From positions 1 to 59,443 of the forward strand of contig CADWAF010000534.1 in the NCBI GenBank assembly GCA_902984215.1: a stretch of DNA of 59,443 bases, written 5' to 3'. The position numbers and the translations under genes were made by a program. This document shows positions 10,311 to 20,155 of the stretch, one piece after another. The notes under the pieces were generated by a model. It had not been told where the DNA came from. It was given only the letters and a program-made list of their open reading frames with translations, and did not search any database. Positions within the stretch are counted from its first letter, which is position 1. Each line of letters starts with the position of its first letter. Origin of the DNA: Willaertia magna (taxonomy: Eukaryota > Heterolobosea > Eutetramitea > Acrasida > Naegleriidae).

Positions 10311-11804
10311 ATGATCAACAAGTTAATTCCAGTGCTTCTGTTAGTTATTCTTTCGGTTGCGCTAATTTCTGCACAAGAAACACAAGCAGATATCGATAGA
10401 AAATTATTAAAAGTTTTAAAAGAACTTGCCATTAAATCTATTAAACAACATATCCCAGTAAATTTACCACAAAGTGATATTGCAGAATTAGAAGCAGACT
10501 TTAGATTAGGAAACCAACTCAGAAACGCATTACCATACATTAAAGTTGGTATTAAAACTCATTTAATGAATGGATATCATAAATTAAATGACGAACAATC
10601 TGACTTACAATTAAAAGATTTATTACAAGCAGTTATGCCATATATCAAATCAGGTGTCAAAGATTACATTTTAACTGTTTTATCTAGTGGTAAGCCAGAA
10701 GAAGAAGCAGAACAAGCAGATTCAATTGCTTTAAATGAAGAAACAACTTTTGCTGATGAAAATATTTGGAATGTTTTAAAGGAAATTGCAAAGGCGGCAA
10801 TTGGTGAATTCTTAAATAAAAATAACACTACAGCTCAACCTGCTCCTGCTGCAGACTTAAAGTTCAAGGCTGATATTCTTCCATACTTAAAGGCTGGTGT
10901 TAAAGATTGGATTAGTACTAGTTGGGATGCTTCAGAAGTAAACGCTGATATTCCTATCCGTAGTATTATTGCTGGCATTCAATTGGGTTTAAAGGGTTAT
11001 GACCATGGTAAACAAGTTAAATTATGGAAACAAATTGTTCAAAGTGATAAAGAAGGTTTCTCTTGGAAGAATTTATTAGAAGGATCTAAATTAGGTCTTT
11101 GGGTTAAACAAAACATTATTGACAAGGATGTTAAAGGTGAAAAAGTTTGGGACAGTAAGTATTATTTAAATAATCTCGTTAGCTCAACAAATACAATATT
11201 AGATATCCTTCCTTTCTTAAAGGCTGGTGTTAAAGATTTTGTTTCTAAGAATTGGGGTGAAAAATTACAAGCAGATATTCCAATTGGAACAATTATTGCA
11301 GGTATTCAATTAGGTTCTAAAGGCTATAAGTACGGTAAACAAAAGGGATGGTGGGATCAAATTGCTCAAGGTGATTCAGGAATTTGGAAAGATATTGCTC
11401 ATGGATTTAAGTTAGGTGAATTTATTACTGAAAAGTATTTAAGTAATCCATCAGATGTTGAAATTAAGAAGGTTAAGGCTTTGGAACCACAAAATGATGT
11501 TAAGAAAGTTGTAAAGAAGGTTGTCAAGAAGCAAATTAAGAAACAATTAAAGAAAGAAGATAGAGATATCAAATCTTTAAGAAAATTATATAAGAGAGTA
11601 AAAACTCTTAACAAGTTGACTAAACTTTCATTAGAAGATCAAATCGAAGAAGAAGCAGACAAGTTATGGGTTGAAGCAAGAAAATACTTATATTCTTTAT
11701 CTGACTCCGTAAGTTGTAGAAAGAACTGTGATAGTGTTTATGGAACAGAAACAGCAGAAGCTGAAACTTGTTACACTAAATGCAAATACGGTTATGGAAA
11801 ATAA
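10311..11804 (+). CDS. Secreted protein with internal repeats and a C-terminal Cys cluster
   Basis: 497 aa starting at an ATG after an A11 run. Residues 1-22 are a clear signal peptide (LIPVLLLVILSVALISAQ), so the protein is secreted or vacuolar. A motif L-P-[YF]-[IL]-K-x-G-[VI]-K recurs at about residues 74, 109 (as MPYIKSGVK), 190 and 300. The last two lie in longer repeats, about 187-271 and 297-377, that share ADIPI..IIAGIQLG.KGY..GKQ and end in a Trp/Gly segment. Residues 396-440 are very Lys-rich. The end holds four Cys as C-x3-C...C-x3-C (470-491), which could form two disulfides. No known family is recognised. Repeats of this amphipathic type could be structural or membrane-active, but nothing here decides that. 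Confidence 0.8.
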   Translation: MINKLIPVLLLVILSVALISAQETQADIDRKLLKVLKELAIKSIKQHIPVNLPQSDIAELEADFRLGNQLRNALPYIKVGIKTHLMNGYHKLNDEQSDLQLKDLLQAVMPYIKSGVKDYILTVLSSGKPEEEAEQADSIALNEETTFADENIWNVLKEIAKAAIGEFLNKNNTTAQPAPAADLKFKADILPYLKAGVKDWISTSWDASEVNADIPIRSIIAGIQLGLKGYDHGKQVKLWKQIVQSDKEGFSWKNLLEGSKLGLWVKQNIIDKDVKGEKVWDSKYYLNNLVSSTNTILDILPFLKAGVKDFVSKNWGEKLQADIPIGTIIAGIQLGSKGYKYGKQKGWWDQIAQGDSGIWKDIAHGFKLGEFITEKYLSNPSDVEIKKVKALEPQNDVKKVVKKVVKKQIKKQLKKEDRDIKSLRKLYKRVKTLNKLTKLSLEDQIEEEADKLWVEARKYLYSLSDSVSCRKNCDSVYGTETAEAETCYTKCKYGYGK

Positions 11805-11857
11805 GACGAATAAACCTTATACTTGTTACAAAATTTGTAAAGTATTCAAAAGAAAAA

Positions 11858-12340
11858 ATGACTTTTTCATGGCTTGGATTTTTGGCAAACCTTGTTTTCT
11901 CTAAAGTACTGCTGTCGGGATTGAATTCAAATCAAAACAACACAATTGAAGAAACAAGAGAAATAGATAGAGACGTTTTGAATGAATTATCATTGATACC
12001 CATTTCCTCAGTTATTCATAACAAAAGCAACAACACAATTCCTTTCCATCAAGAAAAAGAGTATTTAAAACGACAACAACATTTAAAAAACATCATTTCT
12101 TCAAGTAAGACTAATATTGACACACTTTCACCACAAGTTGAAGAATCCAATCACAATAAACAAGAGAAACAACATGGAAAGAAAAAAAGTGAATATAAAG
12201 GAAATATGGGAGTAATTTATATGGTTGGTCAAAATAATCCTATTGGAAATCCTGATGATCCAAATGCATCTTTACCATTTCTTCATGAGCAGGCAAATGT
12301 GCTTAATACCATTCTTAAAAATATAGATAATAACTTATAA
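11858..12340 (+). CDS. Small protein with a hydrophobic N terminus, unknown
   Basis: 160 aa from the ATG at 11858, preceded by an A-rich run; the frame is open upstream to 11780 but overlaps the previous gene. The N terminus MTFSWLGFLANLVFSKVLLSG is a possible signal peptide or membrane anchor. The middle is polar, Asn/Gln/Lys-rich and disordered. The last 45 residues look conserved: MGVIYMVGQNNPIGNPDDPN, then LPFLHEQANVLNTILKNI. It starts 53 nt after the repeat protein and lies in the same direction. A functional link is possible but unproven. Its stop is 25 nt from the stop of PP5 on the other strand. Confidence 0.55.
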   Translation: MTFSWLGFLANLVFSKVLLSGLNSNQNNTIEETREIDRDVLNELSLIPISSVIHNKSNNTIPFHQEKEYLKRQQHLKNIISSSKTNIDTLSPQVEESNHNKQEKQHGKKKSEYKGNMGVIYMVGQNNPIGNPDDPNASLPFLHEQANVLNTILKNIDNNL

Positions 12341-12365
12341 TGTTTTATACCTAGTCCAAGTTATT

Positions 12366-13808
12366 TTACATTAATTGACCAAATAAACTATTGACATAAG
12401 CCATAGGTTTTATATTTGGTTTGTTTGGATTAAAATCAAATTGAGTAAATTGAGGTTTCATATCATCACCATTAAATCTAATGAAAGCTCCTTTATTACC
12501 AAGTGAATCGCAATAATTTGGAGCACTAAATATTGTAATTAATCTGCCATCAGCTTCAACTTCATAACCAGGCATCTTAACTTCATGACTTCTAATTAAT
12601 AATTCTAAATTATTATTATCTAAAAACTTTTTAGTAATATCAGGACCAAATACTCTACTAACACCTCTTTTATTGGAACCTAAACCGTTAACCTTAGATG
12701 GATCTGACCATAAAATATCACACATTAAACCATCATCTGGAATATCTCTCTTTCTATCAATATTTTCAATATCTTTTAATGTTACATTATCAACATCTTT
12801 AAATCCAACACCACCATGAAGTACTAATACTTTTTCATTAATTACACATGCTAAAGGTAATTCATTAAAAACTTCTTGAAATAATTCATAAACTTGTGAA
12901 TTATATTTCTTTAAAGTTTCACCTTCAAATCCATAAATTTGATTTAAATGTCTAGATTCATGATTACCTCTAGTTAAATACATACATTCTGGGTCATATA
13001 ATTTATAAGCTAATAATGTAAAAATAACTTCACATGAAAAACTACCTCTATCAACAAAATCACCATTAAATAAATATGGATTATCTTTTGATGGTTTACC
13101 ATTTAATTCAAATATCTTCAATAAATCGAAAAATTGTCCATGAGTATCACCACATACAGTTATATGTTTATCTTTAGGTACATTAATTCTAAATAATGAT
13201 TTTTCATTTCTCAATAATTTACTTGCCATAATTAAAATTTCATAAGCATATTTAACATGAATTTGTTTTTGATTTTTAAATCTTTTAATCATATCTTCTA
13301 CAAATTCTAATGTAACAATATCTTTCTCTAATTTAACACCATCATAACTATTTTCGACATTTATTGTTTTAAAATCAATTTCTTCGGAAATATCATGTAA
13401 TTGTCTATCAGTTTCAATTGCTGCCATGAATTTTTGATGTTTAATTTCCTTTTTACATAAATTAACTTTTTCAATAATTAATTTATCTGTTGGTGATAAT
13501 TTTAATGCTTCTTTAAAATCTTCTAATGCTTCTTCTAATTTAGATAATCCTAAATGTGCTGTACCTCTTCTATAGTAAGCTTTAGTATATTTACTATCTA
13601 ATTGTATTGCTTTATCTGAATCTTCTAATGCAGCCCCATAATTTTCTAAATGAATATTAACTAATGCCCTATTACAATAATATACCGCATCTTGTTGATA
13701 CTCAATGGCTTTACTATACATTTCTATACTTTCATCAAATTTCTTTAATTTAAATAATTCATTTCCTTTATTTTTATATTCTTCAGCGATTTCCCTATTA
13801 CTCTTCAT
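12366..13808 (-). CDS. PPP5C: Serine/threonine protein phosphatase 5
   Basis: A TPR-regulated phosphatase that works with Hsp90 and its clients. 480 aa, no intron, close to the usual 499. Three TPR units fill residues 8-110 (YKNKGNELFKLKKFDESI; YCNRALVNIHLENYGAAL; AYYRRGTAHLGLSKLEEA). Then comes the PP2A-type catalytic domain with all metal and catalytic motifs: GDTHGQ, GDFVDRG, RGNHESRHLNQIYGF, HGGVG, SDP, RSHEVKMPGYE and FSAPNYCD. The C-terminal helix ends in YVNSLFGQLM. The ATG follows a poly-A run and an upstream stop. The architecture is diagnostic. Confidence 0.96.
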   Translation of the reverse strand: MKSNREIAEEYKNKGNELFKLKKFDESIEMYSKAIEYQQDAVYYCNRALVNIHLENYGAALEDSDKAIQLDSKYTKAYYRRGTAHLGLSKLEEALEDFKEALKLSPTDKLIIEKVNLCKKEIKHQKFMAAIETDRQLHDISEEIDFKTINVENSYDGVKLEKDIVTLEFVEDMIKRFKNQKQIHVKYAYEILIMASKLLRNEKSLFRINVPKDKHITVCGDTHGQFFDLLKIFELNGKPSKDNPYLFNGDFVDRGSFSCEVIFTLLAYKLYDPECMYLTRGNHESRHLNQIYGFEGETLKKYNSQVYELFQEVFNELPLACVINEKVLVLHGGVGFKDVDNVTLKDIENIDRKRDIPDDGLMCDILWSDPSKVNGLGSNKRGVSRVFGPDITKKFLDNNNLELLIRSHEVKMPGYEVEADGRLITIFSAPNYCDSLGNKGAFIRFNGDDMKPQFTQFDFNPNKPNIKPMAYVNSLFGQLM

Positions 13809-14179
13809 GTTTTTTTAACCTATAAAATGATAAAAAGATTGTCCTAGGCTAGTGAGTGAAACTATTTTTTTTGTTCAAGCTTTAGGGAAATTTGGAATCA
13901 CCGCCAAATTTTTTGAAAGTCATGTTTACAAGTCCAAAATGTTGTTTCAGCCTACCTTGTTGTATTCTTTAGCTTTGATTCCTAGTTGCTTTGTTGTTGT
14001 TTGGCTCTGTGAAGGAGGATGGATAGCAAGTTGATGAAATTTATTGAATAAACAGCTTAATTTTATTGAATACAGTAATCAATTTGATAATATGGTTGAG
14101 GAGTGAATGAATAGATTGCAATTCCTTTGCAATACCTTTATTCCTTTTATATGAATAGTTGGTTATGAGTACAAATAAT
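13809..14179. other. Intergenic region with a short perfect hairpin
   Basis: 371 bp between PP5 (upstream side) and the 3' end of PIG-L. It holds an 8-bp inverted repeat, AAATTTGG at 13888-13895 and CCAAATTT at 13904-13911, with an 8-nt loop containing CACCG. This GC-tinged block lies about 80-100 bp before the PP5 start and may be a promoter element. Read on the minus strand the loop side gives TTTGGCGG, close to an E2F site. An open frame at 13852-14034 has no ATG start and no recognisable product. Confidence 0.35.
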
Positions 14180-15226
14180 TTAAATCATTTCTTCAATAAG
14201 AGTGAAATATTCAGCATATTTAGTATTTACGTATTTTCCAAATTGTTGAGCCATATTCATAATAAATTGTTTTTCAATTGGTTTATCCTTTTCACTTATC
14301 TGACTTTTATGTTCATATAATGAATTTAATTTCTTTTCAATATCTTCTTCCTCTAACTCAACATAAACTTGTTGTTTCGTACTTAATTGACTATCCATAT
14401 ATAATTCATTCCAAAATCTAAAAAGTAAAACATATTTAGGACGATAAGTATCTAATCCTAACTCAGGGAAATACCAATAATCATTACTTGTAGGGTAGAT
14501 TGTAAATAAAACACTTCTCCCTGTTTCTCTATGATCATGATGTTCTAATCCAATCTTATATAAATCTAAACGATGATTAGGATCCCATGTTAAGATAATG
14601 GTTGGTCTAAAGTATCTTATATAATAAGTTAAATTCTTTCTTAATTCTAAATTATCTTCAACTAAACCATCTCCTACATTTAAGAACCAAACATTTTGTA
14701 CTCCTAAAACATTAGCTGCATTAATTTGTTCTTCTTTACGTATTTGTCCAAGTTGTTCAGGTGTTATAGAATGATTTCTTGTACCTTTGTCACCATTTGT
14801 AATTAACACATAAGAAACAATAGAACCTCTCTTAATCCAATTATTAATTGTTCCTCCAGCACTTGTTTCAATATCATCTGGATGTGCTGCAATAACTAAA
14901 ACTTTTTCTGGAATGTCACTGTATTTTGCATTTTGTAAACTTTTCTCAGTAGCGCTATTTGAATTACTAAAATTTCACAAATTATAAAAAAATTATTAAA
15001 ATTCATTTAAGAATATAAAAACGTACCAAGTTAAAGGATGATAATAACAAACATCATTTGTGAAGAGAGAAGAAGTTGAAGTGGAAAAATTTTTTTGTAA
15101 AACAAAACAAAGAACAATACTTGTAATTGAAATTATTATAGAAATAATTGAAACGACAATTGGTAGAGTTGAATATCCTATTGTATTCTTCTTCTTTTCA
15201 AATAAATTTATACTTTCTTCTTCCAT
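14180..15226 (-). CDS. PIGL: PIG-L, GlcNAc-PI de-N-acetylase
   Basis: ER enzyme for the second step of GPI-anchor synthesis, removing acetate from GlcNAc-PI. Two exons, complement(14180..14966, 15027..15226), give 328 aa; the 60-nt intron has donor GTACGT. Exon 1 encodes a single hydrophobic anchor at about residues 18-44. Exon 2 begins with the LmbE-type metal motif AAHPDDIETSAGG (His95, Asp97, Asp98), then LITNGDKG, the RKEEQINAANVLGV helix and a closing EHHDHRETGR with the second metal/catalytic His pair. The protein is longer than human PIG-L (252 aa), partly through its C-terminal coiled region. Phase and motif continuity support the splice. Together with PIG-C it marks a working GPI pathway. 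Confidence 0.93.
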
Positions 15227-15543
15227 TTGTTATTAATATTGTCAGCTGCAAACAAAATTGATAAAAGAAACTTATTTTATTTTTTTTAAATTTATCTGCC
15301 AAACAAAAATCAAGGAATATCAAACTTTACCTTCTTCACGGATTTTCCAATCAGGAAATTCCAACTTTATTTTTTGTTAGAGAATAAACAAAATAACGAA
15401 TTTCAATAAAAAAGTATCTATCAACTTTTAAGTAAGATTTTTTATTCATTTTGTAATACTGTTTATAAAATAAATAGAAAATTATAAACAAGTATTGCCT
15501 TTGTGTTGTTATGCTAAAGGATTTTTATTTTACAACCAAAAAA

Positions 15544-16533
15544 ATGTCAAAGTCATCTTCCAGTAGTAGCAGTCAACCACCCAGTAAAGAAAAACTACAT
15601 GATATCTTAGGAAAAGCTTTAACAATTTTTAATCAAATCTATGAACCATTCTTAAAGAAATGTTTAATCGAAAAATTTGGTGAAAATCAATGGGAATTAG
15701 TTATTGAACAATCACAACATCGAATGGATTCCGAATTTCATTCCTTTTCATCAAATGTTTCATCAAATGCAAACTCCAATAATAACAGTAGCACTTTAAA
15801 AACATTAAAAAACAAACCACAAATCTTAAATTTTGACACTCAAAACATTATTCAAATAATTTTACGTTTTTGGAATGAATTATTTTCAAGTTCACAAAGA
15901 AATTTAACAAATTCAGAAAAACATTTATTATTTGAATTAAGAATTTGTAGAAATATTTGGGCTCATCAACATTATATTACATTACGTGATACTTATCGTT
16001 ATTTAGATACAATACAAAGATTAATTGATATTTTTCCAGATAAAAAACAAGAAATTGAAAAGATTGAAAAATTAAGAAATACAGTTTTATTTTATTTAGC
16101 AAATCAAGTGAAAGAAGAAGAAAAGAAAAAGAAAGATGGTGGAATATTAGGAATTAAAGAAGAGATTATTAAAGAAGAACATAATCAATCATCCACAATA
16201 CAACAACATTCATTTCATAATAATATGCCAATAATGCATGGAAATAATATGCCTGTACATAATAATATGCCACATACAATAGGTAATATAAATAATAATA
16301 ACAATATGAATCATCATCAATCAATGAATGGTAATAATAATACAATGATGTTTAATGAACGACAAGAAGAGTTAATATATTATTTTATGCAAACAACAAA
16401 TTTAACAAGAGAATATGCAATTATGTGTTTATTAGAGGCTAAATGGGATCCTCCAACTGCAATGCAATTATTTAATAATGCTGCACATAAATTACCACAA
16501 AATGCCTTTATTCAATCTAATTTATTACAATAA
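15544..16533 (+). CDS. Swt1-type HEPN protein with a UBA/TAP-C-like C terminus
   Basis: 329 aa from the ATG at 15544, preceded by CCAAAAAA; an in-frame ATG at 15511 would add 11 residues and is less likely. Residues 10-165 form an all-helical domain like the Swt1 HEPN region: a hydrophobic helix NQIYEPFLKKCLIEKFG, RFWNELFSS, then LRICRNIWAHQH, which carries the HEPN RNA-cleavage signature R-x4-6-H, and ALTIF/DTYRYLDTIQRL helices. A Met/Asn/His-rich linker follows. The last 70 residues, EELIYYFMQTTNLTREYAIMC then WDPPTAMQLFN, resemble the UBA-like TAP-C domain of the mRNA exporter NXF1. Swt1 is an RNA endonuclease of nuclear mRNA surveillance, so a link to mRNA export quality control is plausible. 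Confidence 0.75.
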   Translation: MSKSSSSSSSQPPSKEKLHDILGKALTIFNQIYEPFLKKCLIEKFGENQWELVIEQSQHRMDSEFHSFSSNVSSNANSNNNSSTLKTLKNKPQILNFDTQNIIQIILRFWNELFSSSQRNLTNSEKHLLFELRICRNIWAHQHYITLRDTYRYLDTIQRLIDIFPDKKQEIEKIEKLRNTVLFYLANQVKEEEKKKKDGGILGIKEEIIKEEHNQSSTIQQHSFHNNMPIMHGNNMPVHNNMPHTIGNINNNNNMNHHQSMNGNNNTMMFNERQEELIYYFMQTTNLTREYAIMCLLEAKWDPPTAMQLFNNAAHKLPQNAFIQSNLLQ

Positions 16534-16635
16534 TTGTAAGTTAATATTATTATAATTATTTTGTAAATTTTAAGTGAAATAAATTATTGAAAATTTTTTG
16601 AAAATTTACAGATTTTTTAATTCAAACAAAAACAA

Positions 16636-17129
16636 ATGGACGGCATTCACATACAAACACACTCAGACATGGGGATACAAGAAGAATTTTATCAAAATTC
16701 TTACCGAATGAAACCTAATGATAATGAAAAGTAAGTACACTAAGAAGATGAATAATATTAATAATTTGAAAGATTTAATAAATTAGAAGTTGAACAAAAA
16801 ATTGAGGAACTCCTAAAATCAGAATTAGAATCATATGAATATGATGCTAATACAAGTATAAATCGCTCTAAGGAAATAAGTGCAAAAGTTCTTGATTCCC
16901 TTAAGAAGATGAATTACCCTAGATATAAATTTGTTGTACAAACTACAATCACTAGTTCATCAGGTCAAGGAATTAGGGTTGCCTCCAGATTCTTATGGGA
17001 TCCCTCAACAGATAATTATGCTACTGCAGTTTATAAGAGTGTAAGTATTTTCATTTCTTTATTTTATTAACTATTACAAAGAGCTCTCTTACTTGTGTTG
17101 TAATGATGTTTGGATTGTTTTATGAATAA
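16636..17129 (+). CDS. Tctex1-family dynein light chain (DYNLT2B/TCTEX1D2-like)
   Basis: Three exons (16636..16730, 16773..17040, 17082..17129) give 136 aa; introns are 42 and 41 nt. The Tctex-1 domain is complete: VEQKIEELLKSELESYEYD, RSKEISAKVLDSLKKMNYPRYKFVVQTTI, GQGIRVASRFLWD, DNYATAVYKS, and the last strand LTCVVMMFGLFYE, which appears only after the second intron is removed. Reading through that intron gives a shorter, wrong tail ending at 17070. DYNLT2B-type chains belong to dynein-2, the retrograde intraflagellar-transport motor. The stop lies 5 nt from the stop of IFT38 on the other strand, so two flagellar genes are paired tail to tail. No known-family feature is missing. Confidence 0.88.
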
Positions 17130-17134
17130 ATTAC

Positions 17135-18555
17135 TTAAAAATCTTCTTCATCATCTGACACATCTTGATCTCCTGGTGGTGTTGAATTACCACTTTCTGA
17201 GTGCGTGTATTCACTATCATATCCATCTAAATTTTCTTCTGTTACTTTACCTTGGTTCATTTTACTTTTAATATCTCCACTACTTTCGTAGGTTTTATTA
17301 TTAATCTGTTTTGGATCATTTGGAGCAATAACTTGTGTTTGTCTTGCTTCTGGTCTTCTTCCACTTGCTGCTCTTGGCCTGGAAGGTTGATTCTTTTGGT
17401 CAACTTTGGTGTCCCCATTATCAGACTCTTCTGTCTCTTCCTCTTCTTCAGAATTTTCATCTATTTCTTCTGTTTCTTCTGAATCCTCCATTGAAGCTTG
17501 ATTCTCCCCTCTTAGATAACCCATGTCTATATCTTGTAATCTTTTTCTTAATTGTTTTAACTTTCGTTTATTTTCTTCTATTATCTCAGCTTCTTCTCTT
17601 CTATGTTTTTCAAGTTCATGTTCTAAATATTCTATGTTTCTATATTTTTCAACATATCTTTTGTACAATTCTTGTAGTTCTTTTTCTTTTTGTTCATATT
17701 CATCCATAAAGGCCGGCCTGAAACTTGAAACTCTGGAAAGTCTCTTTTTTGCTCTTTCCAGCTCAGTCTCTTTTCTCTTTTTCTTTTCCTTTAAACTATC
17801 TTCATCCCGTTTGAGATTGTTAATAGATTGTGTAAGTTCTGATATCATTTCTACTGCCTCATTATTCTTTCTTTCAATGTGTTCCTTAATATTATCCATA
17901 TTGTGGGGAATTGATATACAATCTAATCTTTCTTGTCTTAATTCTAATTCTTTTCCCAACAGCTCATGGATTTCTGCTCCTACTTCCGTCAATTCTGTGG
18001 CCATGCTCCTAATTTGTTTTACATTTAGCTGGAATTTTGAAGAATTTAATTGCTGAAGGGAGATGGCTTCTTGGTCTTCTCCTTCTTGTGCATCCTTTGC
18101 CATGGTGGTAGCGTCGTTAACAACTTTTGCAAGTTTAAGCAATTCCTTAACTGCAAATCCATCCGCTTGATACAATCTCTTAAGATTCAGCTTTAGCCTT
18201 GCTTTGTAGTACTAAAGAAATTAAACAGAAAGTTTAATTAAATAACTTACTAGTACTTCTGATACGGATCTAAGGAATACTACCCTCTCCTGTTCTGTTC
18301 CTATTGCGTCCGGTATATCTACATTAGGGTCATATCTTTAGAAAATAAAGTTAATTAAAGTCGGAATTATTACAAACCTTTGGACTAACCAAAACAACAC
18401 TTCATATACAAGTACAAAATTAGGGACTCTAAAATTCTCAACAGATATCTTCCCTGGATAGCCTAGATTTCTCATTATCTCCGTGAAATCTATAAATTCA
18501 ATTATTTGAATCATTATCACCTTAACAACTTACTCCTTAATTCTCTAAATGACAT
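17135..18555 (-). CDS. IFT38: IFT38 / CLUAP1, intraflagellar transport complex B
   Basis: Part of the IFT-B peripheral complex needed to build cilia and flagella. Four exons, complement(17135..18211, 18251..18335, 18378..18489, 18534..18555), give 431 aa; introns are 39-44 nt. The start reads [20 protein letters not shown], matching the conserved family N terminus. The calponin-homology-like domain continues with [30 protein letters not shown] and [14 protein letters not shown]. Residues 130-300 are coiled coil with RPAFMDEYE. The tail is acidic and disordered. The first exon holds only 22 coding bases. It implies a flagellated life stage. Confidence 0.95.
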
Positions 18556-19171
18556 TTTTTGTGTTTAAAAAAAAAAGTAGATCATGGCGGGAATTGTTGT
18601 CATCTTTAAAAAGAATCAAAATTGTAAAAATAACTAACTTTTCCAAAAAAACAGATAACATCATTGTATGTCTAATAAATTATTAATAATTTCAATATTT
18701 GTTAATCAACATTTGTAGTAAACATTGGAAAAACAGTAAATAATACTTCTGAAGCTAGTTGACTATAAGAATGGTCTATTTATACAACCGCGAATCGTAT
18801 AAAAATTAAAAAATTGTAATGCATATTCAATCAACTAAAAAGTGGAAGCATCAACCAACTGTCTTCTCTTCAATCTAAAAAATCACCTCCAATAAGCCCA
18901 TCAATTGATTTTTATAGAAACCTTCGCCACATTCGTTTTATTTAAAAATCCCTTCGCGAACGTTTGATTTTTAAAAAAAATCCCAGCAATCAACTTCTAA
19001 AAAAATTGGTTGGACTCCAATTATTGGTCGATCGGTTTTGTAATTTTTTTAAAAAATAATTTTCGTTGGCCTTTCTCGCGAAATTCTACTTTTCTAGTGA
19101 GACGAAAAAAATTCCTGTATATCTCTCGTCATCCTCAACAACGTTTTAGACCTTCTTTCGTCAAAGTCAAA
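18556..19171. promoter_or_regulatory. Divergent intergenic region with an E2F-like site near IFT38
   Basis: 616 bp between the IFT38 start and the next + gene. GGCGGGAA at 18586-18593 (minus-strand TTCCCGCC) lies 31 bp before the IFT38 ATG, a near-match to E2F sites and similar to the site before the CXC gene. Farther right are two TCGCGA palindromes, near 18955 and 19078. An open frame without ATG spans 19010-19171 and joins the next gene's frame. No RNA gene is seen. Confidence 0.3.
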
Positions 19172-20155
19172 ATGTCCACTAACATTCTTCTAAAAAGAAC
19201 ACTTCATCATTATAATTCTTCTCCTTGCTTTTCTACTAATCATGTAAATAATTTTTTAACTAATAACAACAATCAAACTAATAATACCTCTCCAAACTGT
19301 TCTAGGAATTTAGTTATACCTAAACCCGTTAAAGTTATATCACCAACAGCTTGTCATCCAAGTGTCGGTTTATTAAGTTTAAGTAGAAATAATAGTAGTC
19401 ATAATTTGTTAATGCAAGATGAAACAATAACACCAACATCCCAACAAAAGCAAAGTCCTTTAATTTCTTCAATTGAAAGATCTTCACCACCAAATGATCC
19501 TATCCAAAAGGTAATGAATGATTCTACTCCAACCACTGGAACACCTGAAAGATTAGCTAATGAAGAACTTCAAAAGATTCTATTTCATAGATCATCCGTT
19601 TGGGAGGCTAACTTACCAGAACCTTCTAATTTATTAGAATTAGCTCCAACTACTCCAACAATATATAGCCCAGTGCAAGAAGATAAAGTTTTTTCTCCAT
19701 CACCTCTAGATACACTTAAAGAGATTCAAGATATAAGAAGTAATGCTACTTTAGATAAGAATAAGAGGAAAAAGAATACTTTTTCACCACCAACTATTGA
19801 GTTGAGTATACCCTATGAAGAATCTACAGCATACGAAGAAAATAATACTGATGACGAATCTGATGATGATTATTCATCAGTTGAATCATTTACTGAAGAA
19901 GATAATATAAGAAGCATTCCTAGTACATTCCAATGCGACGATGAAGACTTTTTATTTGCTCACCATGATGATGGTCGTAGTTCTAGGAAGAAGAGAAATT
20001 TAGTTACCCAAAAGGATTTATCATTTTTAATTGAGTTACGAACAAATTGTCTACCTATGAAAGAAAATCCTTTATATAAAGAAGATAGTTATTCAGTTCA
20101 TCAAGAAGATGTTGAGTTAGGATTATTGAGTTTTTCACCACCTTCTTACTTCTAA
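19172..20155 (+). CDS. Ser/Thr-Pro-rich disordered protein, unknown
   Basis: 327 aa from the ATG at 19172 (MSTNILLKR), preceded by a Lys-coding A-rich stretch; the frame is open to 19010 without an ATG. The protein is mostly disordered, with many S/T-P pairs (SPTAC, TPTS, SSPPN, TPERL, APTTPT, FSPSP, FSPPT) that would suit proline-directed kinases. An acidic block, TDDESDDDYSSVESFTEEDN, precedes a basic pair RSSRKKRN. The C terminus LGLLSFSPPSYF is hydrophobic. No domain is recognised. It may be a cell-cycle- or signalling-regulated phosphoprotein, but this is only composition-based. Confidence 0.6.
   Translation: MSTNILLKRTLHHYNSSPCFSTNHVNNFLTNNNNQTNNTSPNCSRNLVIPKPVKVISPTACHPSVGLLSLSRNNSSHNLLMQDETITPTSQQKQSPLISSIERSSPPNDPIQKVMNDSTPTTGTPERLANEELQKILFHRSSVWEANLPEPSNLLELAPTTPTIYSPVQEDKVFSPSPLDTLKEIQDIRSNATLDKNKRKKNTFSPPTIELSIPYEESTAYEENNTDDESDDDYSSVESFTEEDNIRSIPSTFQCDDEDFLFAHHDDGRSSRKKRNLVTQKDLSFLIELRTNCLPMKENPLYKEDSYSVHQEDVELGLLSFSPPSYF

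Noticed and set aside
13852..14034. 60-codon frame with hydrophobic residues
   Set aside because: Starts at GTG, lies in the PP5 upstream region, no family features.
17041..17070. Tctex1 gene ending at 17070
   Set aside because: Splicing at 17041-17081 restores the family's last beta strand and a better stop at 17129.
17252..18056. Several + strand frames of 76-177 codons
   Set aside because: Antisense shadows of the Glu/Lys-rich coiled coil of IFT38, giving Ser/Phe/Leu-rich nonsense.
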